Position numbers and translations under genes: made by a program. The notes below the pieces were generated by a model that was not told the DNA's origin, ran no database searches, and worked only from the letters and a program-made list of their open reading frames with translations. From assembly GCA_036705565.1 (NCBI GenBank), contig JAUBUY010000011.1: a stretch of 64,000 nucleotides of DNA; one strand, 5' to 3'. Shown here one piece after another: positions 57,145 through 64,000 of this stretch (its first letter is position 1; the number at the start of each line of letters is the position of its first letter). Source of the stretch: Microcoleus sp036705565 (GTDB taxonomy: Bacteria; Cyanobacteriota; Cyanobacteriia; Cyanobacteriales; Microcoleaceae).

Positions 57145-60100
57145 CTAAACCCCAGCCGCCGTAAAAGCCGCCCAATAATAAGGATTAGCAAAAGGATAGG
57201 GTTTGCGGTTGCGAATTTGCTGCAAAGAAGCCTCCGCAATCAGACGAGAACTTTGAGAAAGCCGATCGAACATTTGCGAAATTTGAGGTTGAAAATCCGC
57301 CAGCAACACCTCCAATTCCTCGCTAGTCAAATCCCGCAGCCACCTTTGAGCGTCCCCCAGGGCGATCGCCACATCTCCCACCTGCAACCGAGAAAACCGT
57401 CCCAGATTTTCATAAAACTTGCTCGTCAGCAGCAGCGTAGAAACATCATTCACCTTCCAAAGACTGCTAACCACACTAGACGTGCCAGCATACAACAAAC
57501 CCGCCGACAAACCCACAAAATCTCCTCCAGCACCGCTAACTCCGCCAGCGGCAATTTCGCAACCAGATAAAGTAACTAAAAAATATTGTCTAAAATCCAG
57601 ATTTAAAATTTCCTCCAAACTCAGAGAATCATTCCTCAAAAACACTGCAGATTTCAGTGGCCAAGCCAAATTAAGCAAACTAAAACAAGCAAAATGAGCG
57701 CATTTTTTCTGCTGCCAATGCCCTATTTCTTGGGGCAAATCCCCATTATTAGCAGACATTTCTTGGGAAAAAGCCTCTTTAATTGCCGGCTTATGGCGCA
57801 CAACTTCTGTACTGGCAAAATACTGGGAAATAGTGCCGATTTCAATGTTGCTGTAGAACGCATCTCTGGTGAAAGTTGGAATGGCCAAAAGCTGCTGCAA
57901 ACGGGGTCTGTACCGACCAATAGCCGCTCCGTGTGCACTTTGTCTCAACAGCAATAGCTGACAGCTAGGAGCATAGCGAATTCCTCCGGCAAATCGATCG
58001 ATCAAATAAGTAGCAGGCGCTGCAACATCGCCAAAAGACGAACTTTGAGAAAAATCCGAAAGGCTGTAGGTTTCCACCTCAAAACCGCTGCGATCGCTCC
58101 ACCCAGACCTAAAAATTCCCCCACCATCCTCAAACCCGTCTCTCCCCCCCAGAGGCAAAGCGTGGAGCGGCAAAGCGTGCAAAAATCGGTGCGGCACAAA
58201 AATCAGCCGATCGCAATTATCGGGAATCAGCGCCACCACTCGATCGATTTCCAGCATCGTAGCCAAGCGTTTGAGGCGAGTCTGGAGATGATTGATCCAG
58301 CGACCTTTTTGTTCAGAATAAGCGGTGAGGTACTCCTGGCCCCAACTTTCGGCAGCCAAAGCATTTTCCGGCGAACACAGGTGAACGGCGGGATATTGTT
58401 CACTCTTTACCACCACAAAAGCAACCAGCAACTCTCCCAAACTCGCCCACACCACAGCAGCGCAATTGTCATCAGGCAACAATTGGCGAATTTGCTCGAA
58501 AGCGATCGGTTCAACTTTGTGAGCTAGGCTGAAGAAAGGGTCGTTTGCCTGCACCTCCCGCGCAATCAACCTATCAAACTGCTTCCACAATTGATTTAAG
58601 TGCATGAAGTCCAAGTTCGGCATTAGAGAACCGCTGTTCAAACCTTGGCTATCGCCCTCAGAAATCAAAGTCGTGTTCGGCTCAGGTTCTCCCTCTTCTT
58701 GGTGCCGCTGTTCCCCTGCTATTTCCAGTTGCAGCGACTCCAACTCGCTTCGCACCGCTGCAGGAATTTCGGCTTTCGGAGTCAAGTGGCATTTAAGCAG
58801 CAGTTCTACCAAATTCCGATTTTTGTGGCGTTCGGCGTATTCCAGAGCCTTAGCGTAATATTCAGGTTGGCTGGCGCCTAGTTCCAGGCAAACTTGCACC
58901 AGGCATTTATAGAGTCCAGCCCAGGTGCGGGTTAATTTGACTTTTGCGGTACTCGTCCGTGAAGCGTAGCTATCCCGTAGGGAATCGCCAAAATCGACTG
59001 TATCAACCCCAACTTCGCAGCGCAAGAATTCAACAGTATCGACAGCAGCAGTAAAAACCCCGTAAGCGCGAAGCAAGTCGCCTCGAACTCGGTAAGCTTG
59101 ACCCAAATAAAATAAAATTTCAGCCCAGCGGTGGGGATAGGTTTCGCGAGTGTAGACTTGGGTGGCGCTGTGATAGCAGCCGATCGCGCTTTCCATGTGC
59201 GACAAGTTTTCCGCCTCCGTCAGTTGCGAATAAGCCCTACCGAGATAAATTTGCAGCATTGCCCAGCGGTTGGGATATGCCTGCCTGGTGTAGACTTCGC
59301 CCGCATTTTGATAGCAGGCGATCGCGCTTTTGAGGTTGCGATTTTTTTCCCCTTTCACGTGTTCGCAGAAAGCGCGGCCGAGGTAGGCACACAGCATGGC
59401 CCAGCGTTCGGGAGTTTTTTGGCGGTTGCAAAAGAGCAAAGCATTTTGATAGCAGGCGATCGCCATTTCCATATTTTCGGCTTTTTCCCCTTTCACCCGC
59501 CGACTGTAGATCCTACCGAGGTAAGTTTGGATCGAAGCCCAGACTTCGGGAAATTTGATGCGGGTGTAGACTTGTAAAGCATTTTGATAGCAGACGATCG
59601 CCATTTCCAAATTTTCCACCGGATCGCCTTTGATGCGATCGACAAACACCCGGCCCAAATTCCTTTGAGTCGTCGCCCACTGCTGCGGAAAAGCTTCCCG
59701 AGTCCGCACCTGCAAAGCTCTCTGATAGCACGTAACCGCGTATTCGAGATTTTCAGCTCGGTTGCCCCGCAGCAACTCGCAGTAAGCATTTGCCAAATTA
59801 TTTTGAGTTGTGGCCCAACGCCGGGGAAACACCTTGCGGTTGTAGACTTGCAAAGCATTTTGGTAGCAAGCGACTGCCAGTTCCAGATTTTGGGCTCGGT
59901 TGCCCTGCAGTCGCCGACTGTAAGCACGGCCGAGATTGTTTTGAGTGCTCGCCCACTCTTCCCCAAAAGTTTCGCGGGTGCGAACTTGCAGCGCGTTTTG
60001 ATAGCAGGCGATCGCGTGTTCTAGATTGTCTGCCGGATCTCCCCTGAGACGCTCGCTGTAAGCGTTGCCCAGATTATTTTGCAGCGTCGCCCACTGTTCC

Positions 60101-60798
60101 GGGTACTGTTCGGGCGTGCGTACTTGTAGGGCATTTTCAAAGCAAGCGATCGCCTGTTCGATATTTTGAGCCTTATCACCTTTGGGGCGATCGCTATAAG
60201 CGTTGCCCAGATTGTTTTGCATCACCGCCCATTCTTGGGGAAAGTCTTTGCGGGTAAACACCTTAGCAACTGTTTCGTAACCTGCAATTTCGATTTCCAA
60301 GTTATTAGCCTTGCTGCCGAGGGGAAACCGCCCAATTTTGTTGCTCAGATTGCCGATTAACGCTGCAATGCGCCTTCTCTCGGATTCTTTGGCAGCAGAA
60401 AACACCAAATTTGCCCAGCAGCGCAGCAGTTCTGCGAAATTCTGGTCGAGTTTGTCTAAATTGTTTCTCAGCAGCGAGTACAGGTGCTGCGAATCAGCGC
60501 CGCGCGCCACTGCTTGCAATACTTCTGCTAAAAAAGCCAGATATGCTGCCCCGGTTGCGGGCAATTTATAATTCCCTTTTGCAGATTCTAAGGGTGCGAT
60601 CGCCCTTTGGAAAAATTTTGCAGCTTTCAGCAAGCTTTCTCGCGTCAGCGCCACTTCTTCCACATAAAGCGTTTGCACGAACCCAAAGTCGATCGATTTT
60701 GAGTCAGTCCTCAAAATCAAATCTATTCCTAAGTCCACAGGATTTTCCAGCAGCGCTTGGAGCATATTAACATCAGTTTTGCGACGCTGTTCATCCAT
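57145..60798 (-). CDS. TPR-CHAT protein with altered catalytic dyad
   Basis: The 1217-residue protein has a helical N-terminus (~1-170), nine ~46-residue TPR units (~185-600; each with WATLQNNLGNAYS-, AIACYQNALQVRTRE-like helices), a coiled linker (~600-780) and a C-terminal CHAT (caspase-HetF-associated) domain (~850-1217). The catalytic Cys is present in TLSGCEIAAGG. The preceding motif, usually HFACHG, reads HFACFS, so the expected His is a Phe at 41 residues before the Cys. The first His (two residues earlier in canonical numbering) remains. The protein may be an inactive scaffold or use another His. CHAT-TPR proteins act in bacterial signalling and defence; no CRISPR or other defence partner is nearby. 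Start ATG 60798 is preferred to TTG 60849. Confidence 0.9.
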   Translation of the reverse strand: MDEQRRKTDVNMLQALLENPVDLGIDLILRTDSKSIDFGFVQTLYVEEVALTRESLLKAAKFFQRAIAPLESAKGNYKLPATGAAYLAFLAEVLQAVARGADSQHLYSLLRNNLDKLDQNFAELLRCWANLVFSAAKESERRRIAALIGNLSNKIGRFPLGSKANNLEIEIAGYETVAKVFTRKDFPQEWAVMQNNLGNAYSDRPKGDKAQNIEQAIACFENALQVRTPEQYPEQWATLQNNLGNAYSERLRGDPADNLEHAIACYQNALQVRTRETFGEEWASTQNNLGRAYSRRLQGNRAQNLELAVACYQNALQVYNRKVFPRRWATTQNNLANAYCELLRGNRAENLEYAVTCYQRALQVRTREAFPQQWATTQRNLGRVFVDRIKGDPVENLEMAIVCYQNALQVYTRIKFPEVWASIQTYLGRIYSRRVKGEKAENMEMAIACYQNALLFCNRQKTPERWAMLCAYLGRAFCEHVKGEKNRNLKSAIACYQNAGEVYTRQAYPNRWAMLQIYLGRAYSQLTEAENLSHMESAIGCYHSATQVYTRETYPHRWAEILFYLGQAYRVRGDLLRAYGVFTAAVDTVEFLRCEVGVDTVDFGDSLRDSYASRTSTAKVKLTRTWAGLYKCLVQVCLELGASQPEYYAKALEYAERHKNRNLVELLLKCHLTPKAEIPAAVRSELESLQLEIAGEQRHQEEGEPEPNTTLISEGDSQGLNSGSLMPNLDFMHLNQLWKQFDRLIAREVQANDPFFSLAHKVEPIAFEQIRQLLPDDNCAAVVWASLGELLVAFVVVKSEQYPAVHLCSPENALAAESWGQEYLTAYSEQKGRWINHLQTRLKRLATMLEIDRVVALIPDNCDRLIFVPHRFLHALPLHALPLGGRDGFEDGGGIFRSGWSDRSGFEVETYSLSDFSQSSSFGDVAAPATYLIDRFAGGIRYAPSCQLLLLRQSAHGAAIGRYRPRLQQLLAIPTFTRDAFYSNIEIGTISQYFASTEVVRHKPAIKEAFSQEMSANNGDLPQEIGHWQQKKCAHFACFSLLNLAWPLKSAVFLRNDSLSLEEILNLDFRQYFLVTLSGCEIAAGGVSGAGGDFVGLSAGLLYAGTSSVVSSLWKVNDVSTLLLTSKFYENLGRFSRLQVGDVAIALGDAQRWLRDLTSEELEVLLADFQPQISQMFDRLSQSSRLIAEASLQQIRNRKPYPFANPYYWAAFTAAGV

Positions 60799-61418
60799 CG
60801 TGCATTCCGCCGAATTATTAACGATAGGATCGCTGCTTCTGTGCAGCAATTAAATCACTTCCTGGTTTAAATTTCAATCTCTAACCGGAGGTACGAGTCG
60901 CCCAGGGGATTAAACCAACCTGATTTTTCCACCATACACATTGCCACAACGTATTTGCTTAAAAAAACAGGCTTCGGCACAAGTCTTAAACTTAACAAAC
61001 CCGCCCCGACAGACGTGCAGCGGGGCGGGTTTAATTTTACCCTGATAGATTTTAGACTAAGAAAGCCGATTTCTGGGAAACTATTGGGTGTGATAACGAG
61101 AAATCTGGTAAAGAAACCGGCTTTCTGAGGAATAGTGGGTCTAGATATGGCAATCGCCATTGGTATCAAATTAAGCCTGAAACCCCTGATAAATGTCGCT
61201 TTTAGGCAAAGTCTAGATCCCCCTAAATCCCCCTTAAGAAGGGGGACGAAAGAGAATACTCCTGTCCCACCCCCTACTCCCTTTATTAAGGCAGGCGCCA
61301 GGGTGATCTGGCCTTAATAGTCAAACATCAGTCTATAAATGGGTTTGACGTTAAGTTGACACCAATGGGCAATCGTTAGTTACAGCGCTACAGCTAACAC
61401 AAATCAACTCCGTAGATT
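60799..61418. other. Spacer with three hairpin motifs
   Basis: No gene. It holds the AAACCCGCCCC...GGGGCGGGTTT hairpin (listed separately), an AGAAAGCCGATTTCT...AAAGAAACCGGCTTTCT hairpin at ~61070-61127 related to the CCGGGTTT family, and CCCCCTAAATCCCCCTTAAG with AAGGGGGACG (~61218-61250), the same family as the glycosyltransferase insert. Confidence 0.5.
60997..61032. terminator. AAACCCGCCCC/GGGGCGGGTTT hairpin
   Basis: A perfect 11-bp stem (60997-61007 with 61022-61032) and 14-base loop followed by AATTTT on the plus strand. It could stop minus-strand transcription from argD only weakly since the T-run is on the other side; it may equally be a repeat, as the same GC motif is inside the family 1 element. 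Confidence 0.45.
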
Positions 61419-62690
61419 TTACTGTACCGCTTGAGAGCGCAAGGCTGACTCCACGGCCTGCAGAGCTCGATCGACTTCAGCAGCAGTGACAATCAGCGGC
61501 GGGACAAATCTCAGCACTTTCGGCCCTGCTGGAACCAACAAAACTCCTGCGGCGATGGCAGATTTGACAATATCAGCGGATGTAAGTTCGATGTCAGCTT
61601 GCAATTCCATCCCGACAATCAAACCCCAGCCCCGCACCTCGGCAATTAAATGCGGATATTCAGCCGCCAACTTGTTGAGCCCTGCTTTCAACTGTTCCCC
61701 GCGCTGCTGCACGTTTTCTAGAAGGTTTTCCCGTTCCAAAGTTTGGCAAACGCACAAAGCAACAGCGCAAGCAAAAGGATTGCCGCCGAAAGTGCTGGCG
61801 TGACTTCCCGGTTCAAATACATCGCAGGCAGATTTGCACAGCATAGCGCCGATCGGGATACCGCCGCCCAATCCTTTGGCAGATGTAAAGATATCCGGTT
61901 CAATGCCGAGGTTTTCGTAGCCCCAGTATTTGCCACTGCGTCCCATCCCGACTTGCACTTCGTCGAGAATCAGCAAAATGCCTTTTTCGTCGCAAATTTC
62001 CCGAATTCGCTGGAAGTAGGCGATATCTCCGGGGCGAACTCCGCCTTCGCCTTGCAGCGCTTCCAACATAATTGCAGCTACTTGGCGTTCGTCTTTGTCG
62101 AGTTGCTCGATCGCACTTTCGATCGCACTAATATCGTTGTAGGGCACATAGTGAAATCCGGGAACCAAAGGGCTAAAACCCTTCTGGTATTTAGGCTGTC
62201 CCGTGGCCGTAATTGTCGCCAAAGTCCGCCCGTGGAAACTCGCAACGGCGGTAATGATTGTCGGATTCGAGATATTTAATTTTTCGTGGGCGTATTTGCG
62301 GGCGAGTTTAATTGCCGCTTCATTAGCTTCCGCGCCGGAGTTGCAAAAGAAGGCTCTGTCCGCGCAAGAATGGTCTACAAGCCACTTCGCCAGCTCGCCC
62401 TGTACGGGGATGTAATAAAGGTTAGAAACGTGGTGCAGGGTCTGAATTTGCTGAGTTACCGCTGCAATCATTGCCGGGTGGGCGTGTCCGAGAGTGCAGG
62501 TAGCAATACCAGCCACAAAATCGAGATATTCGCGGCCCTCGGTATCCCAAACGCGGCAGCCCAGGCCCCGTTCTAGGGCGATCGCAAAACGCCCGTAAGT
62601 TGTCATTACATAGCTGTCGAAGCTCTCAGAACTGAAGAGACTGGCTTCGGCTTGCACGCTTGGTTCTTTTAATAAGGTTTCTGGACTCAC
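61419..62690 (-). CDS. argD: Acetylornithine aminotransferase
   Basis: The 423-residue class III PLP aminotransferase has YLDFVAGIATCTLGHAHP, FFCNSGAEANEAAIKLAR, SFHGRTLATITATGQ, LILDEVQVGMGRSG and the PLP-Lys in TSAKGLGGGIPIGA. ArgD transaminates N-acetylglutamate semialdehyde in arginine synthesis and may also serve succinyldiaminopimelate in lysine synthesis. The start is GTG at 62690 with AAGGAG 6 bases upstream, giving VSPETLLKEPSVQAEAS; the longer frame to 62774 lacks a ribosome site. It diverges from rca with a ~128-base shared promoter region. Confidence 0.95.
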   Translation of the reverse strand: MSPETLLKEPSVQAEASLFSSESFDSYVMTTYGRFAIALERGLGCRVWDTEGREYLDFVAGIATCTLGHAHPAMIAAVTQQIQTLHHVSNLYYIPVQGELAKWLVDHSCADRAFFCNSGAEANEAAIKLARKYAHEKLNISNPTIITAVASFHGRTLATITATGQPKYQKGFSPLVPGFHYVPYNDISAIESAIEQLDKDERQVAAIMLEALQGEGGVRPGDIAYFQRIREICDEKGILLILDEVQVGMGRSGKYWGYENLGIEPDIFTSAKGLGGGIPIGAMLCKSACDVFEPGSHASTFGGNPFACAVALCVCQTLERENLLENVQQRGEQLKAGLNKLAAEYPHLIAEVRGWGLIVGMELQADIELTSADIVKSAIAAGVLLVPAGPKVLRFVPPLIVTAAEVDRALQAVESALRSQAVQ

Positions 62691-62818
62691 GAATCGCTCC
62701 TTAACACATAATATGTAGACCTCGATTGTACGGTAAAAATCCAGGTTAGCGGTGCAGGCTGTTAGTTTTGTCATAAAATCATAACAGTAACCTCAATTAA
62801 TCCATTACAAATCTACTG

Positions 62819-64000
62819 ATGAGTTATTACATTTCTCCTAACTTTCTCGATAAAGTTGCGGTGCACGTCACTAAGAACTTTTTAAATTTACCAGGGGTAA
62901 GAGTTCCCCTAATTTTGGGAATTCATGGCCGCAAAGGAGAAGGCAAAACTTTTCAAACCGAACTGGTTTTTCGGCGGATGGGCTTTGAACCGGTGATGAT
63001 ATCTGGTGGGGAATTAGAAAGCCCGGATGCAGGAGATCCGGCGCGTTTAATTCGCTTGCGCTACCGGGAAGCTGCGGAGCAAATTAGGGTGCGGGGCGAG
63101 ATGTGCGCTATCTTTATTAACGATTTGGATGCTGGTGCGGGCAGGTTCGATACTACTACTCAATATACTGTCAATACTCAGATGGTCAATGCGACTCTGA
63201 TGAATATTGCTGATAATCCAACTAACGTGCAGTTACCGGGAAGTTATGACAGTACGCCGCTGCACCGAGTGCCGATTATTGTCACCGGAAATGATTTTTC
63301 TACGCTGTACGCGCCGCTGATTCGCGACGGGCGGATGGAAAAGTTTTATTGGGAACCCAGCCGGGATGATAAAATTGGCATTGTTGGGGGAATTTTTGAG
63401 TCGGACAAATTGTCAAAAACCGATATTGTGGCGTTAGTCGATAATTTTGCCGATCAGGCGATCGACTTTTTTAGTGCTTTGCGATCGCGCATTTATGACG
63501 AACAAATCCGCGAATTCATTCACAAAGTAGGAATCGAGCGAGTTTCCAAGCGTTTGGTAAACACTTTGGAAGCAGCGCCAGATTTCCATAACCCGAATTT
63601 CAGCCTAGCTCATTTATTAGAAATGGGTAGTTTGATGGTGGGTCAACAAAAGCGGATTAAGGAAATGCGCTTAGTAGATGAATACAACCAATCGCGCCTG
63701 TTCAACGTTCAAGGAACCCCCAATGCCCCTGCTGCTGCGCCCACGCAAAGTGAATTAAACGACCCGTCATCCAAATATTATAAGGCTTACGTTGAGCCAA
63801 GTTCTGAAGCGGGTAACGGTCATGGGGCGCGGCTGAGTTCCGAGGTATTGGAACAAGTAAAGCAGTTGTTAGCAAGAGGCTGCAAAATTGGCATGGAATA
63901 TGCAGATAATCGCCGATTTAAAACTGGTTCTTGGCAAAGTTGCGCGACGATTAAAACTGCACAGGAAAAAGATGTGGTTGCATCTTTAGAAACTTGTTTG
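62819..64000 (+). CDS. rca: Rubisco activase with SSU-like domain, partial at window edge
   Basis: The open frame from ATG 62819 runs off the end at base 64000 (394 codons seen). AAA+ features: Walker A GIHGRKGEGKT (residues 34-44), Walker B AIFINDLDAGAG, sensor region VPIIVTGNDFSTLYAP and arginine/lid SRDDKIGIVGGIFE. The last part (from ~residue 338: LSSEVLEQVKQLLARGCKIGMEYADNRRF) is the rubisco-small-subunit-like (SSUL) domain typical of cyanobacterial Rca, which tethers the activase to carboxysomal rubisco. The C-terminal region is truncated. Rca removes inhibitory sugar phosphates from rubisco in the carboxysome. Confidence 0.95.
   Translation, partial: MSYYISPNFLDKVAVHVTKNFLNLPGVRVPLILGIHGRKGEGKTFQTELVFRRMGFEPVMISGGELESPDAGDPARLIRLRYREAAEQIRVRGEMCAIFINDLDAGAGRFDTTTQYTVNTQMVNATLMNIADNPTNVQLPGSYDSTPLHRVPIIVTGNDFSTLYAPLIRDGRMEKFYWEPSRDDKIGIVGGIFESDKLSKTDIVALVDNFADQAIDFFSALRSRIYDEQIREFIHKVGIERVSKRLVNTLEAAPDFHNPNFSLAHLLEMGSLMVGQQKRIKEMRLVDEYNQSRLFNVQGTPNAPAAAPTQSELNDPSSKYYKAYVEPSSEAGNGHGARLSSEVLEQVKQLLARGCKIGMEYADNRRFKTGSWQSCATIKTAQEKDVVASLETCL

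Noticed and set aside
57145..60798. CHAT-TPR protein as part of a type III-E CRISPR (Craspase) system
   Set aside because: No gRAMP/Cas7-11, Cas1 or array nearby, and the catalytic His appears to be missing.
1..64000. Insertion sequences or prophage genes
   Set aside because: Despite many repeats I found no transposase, integrase, resolvase or phage structural protein in any frame.

Overview
The window is a chromosomal segment of a cyanobacterium, most likely a filamentous Oscillatoriales-type species (Microcoleus/Oscillatoria-like; this is an inference). The evidence is a BicA-type bicarbonate transporter, a rubisco activase with a rubisco-small-subunit-like tail, a cyAbrB regulator, a glutamyl-tRNA synthetase carrying the cyanobacterial CAAD membrane domain, a phytol-kinase-like enzyme, a DUF3120-like membrane protein, a PEP-CTERM protein, and many HIP1-type GCGATCGC octamers throughout. 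Genes lie on both strands with roomy, repeat-filled spacers. I found no transposase, phage gene, CRISPR array or rRNA.

Layout. 1-4.3 kb: 3' end of an ABC-type solute-binding protein, a Uma2 nuclease, then a cobalamin riboswitch ahead of an unknown protein and a SAM methyltransferase, followed by a lone CbiO-type ATPase. 4.4-7 kb: phytol-kinase-like protein and BicA. 7.4-12.5 kb: two glycosyltransferases, a TPR protein and a large membrane-anchored unknown. 13-20.4 kb: a pyrimidine block with upp, urc4 (DUF1688), a tandem nucleotidyl-cyclase protein and urc1 (GTP-cyclohydrolase-II-like) on one strand and codA divergently. Together these could take cytosine to uracil to UMP and onward through the URC ring-opening route. 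20.7-29.8 kb: queC, a TPR pair, a CNNM/CBS protein, tRNA-Met, pyrR, cbiB, a GFA protein, an Rrf2 regulator and cyAbrB. 30.7-45.9 kb: a large sensor kinase, an M50 protease, gamma-glutamyltransferase, a PEP-CTERM protein, a DnaJ/QN-rich/pentapeptide protein, an alpha/beta hydrolase, DUF3120 and a His-tailed ferrochelatase-like protein. 46.2-47.9 kb: a toxin-antitoxin cluster (mazEF, a DUF433-MazE chimera, DUF2281/VapC). 48-57 kb: a cysteine-lyase-like PLP enzyme, a TM0106-type nuclease, a phytase-like protein, tRNA-Asp, Uma2, a DCC-family protein and gltX-CAAD. 57-64 kb: a TPR-CHAT protein, argD and the 5' part of rca.

The spacers carry several dispersed repeat families: three MITE-like inverted-repeat elements, a REP-like palindrome, an AAACCGGGTTT hairpin family, and tandem repeats that nearly all have a 7-bp period whatever their sequence. 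Two such spacer repeats have entered coding sequence in frame (a glycosyltransferase and a nuclease). The observations I rate highest are the URC block with its embedded cyclase, the chimeric antitoxin with the ghost of a mazF start behind it, the CHAT domain lacking its expected catalytic His, and the B12 riboswitch in front of genes with no known cobalamin role.
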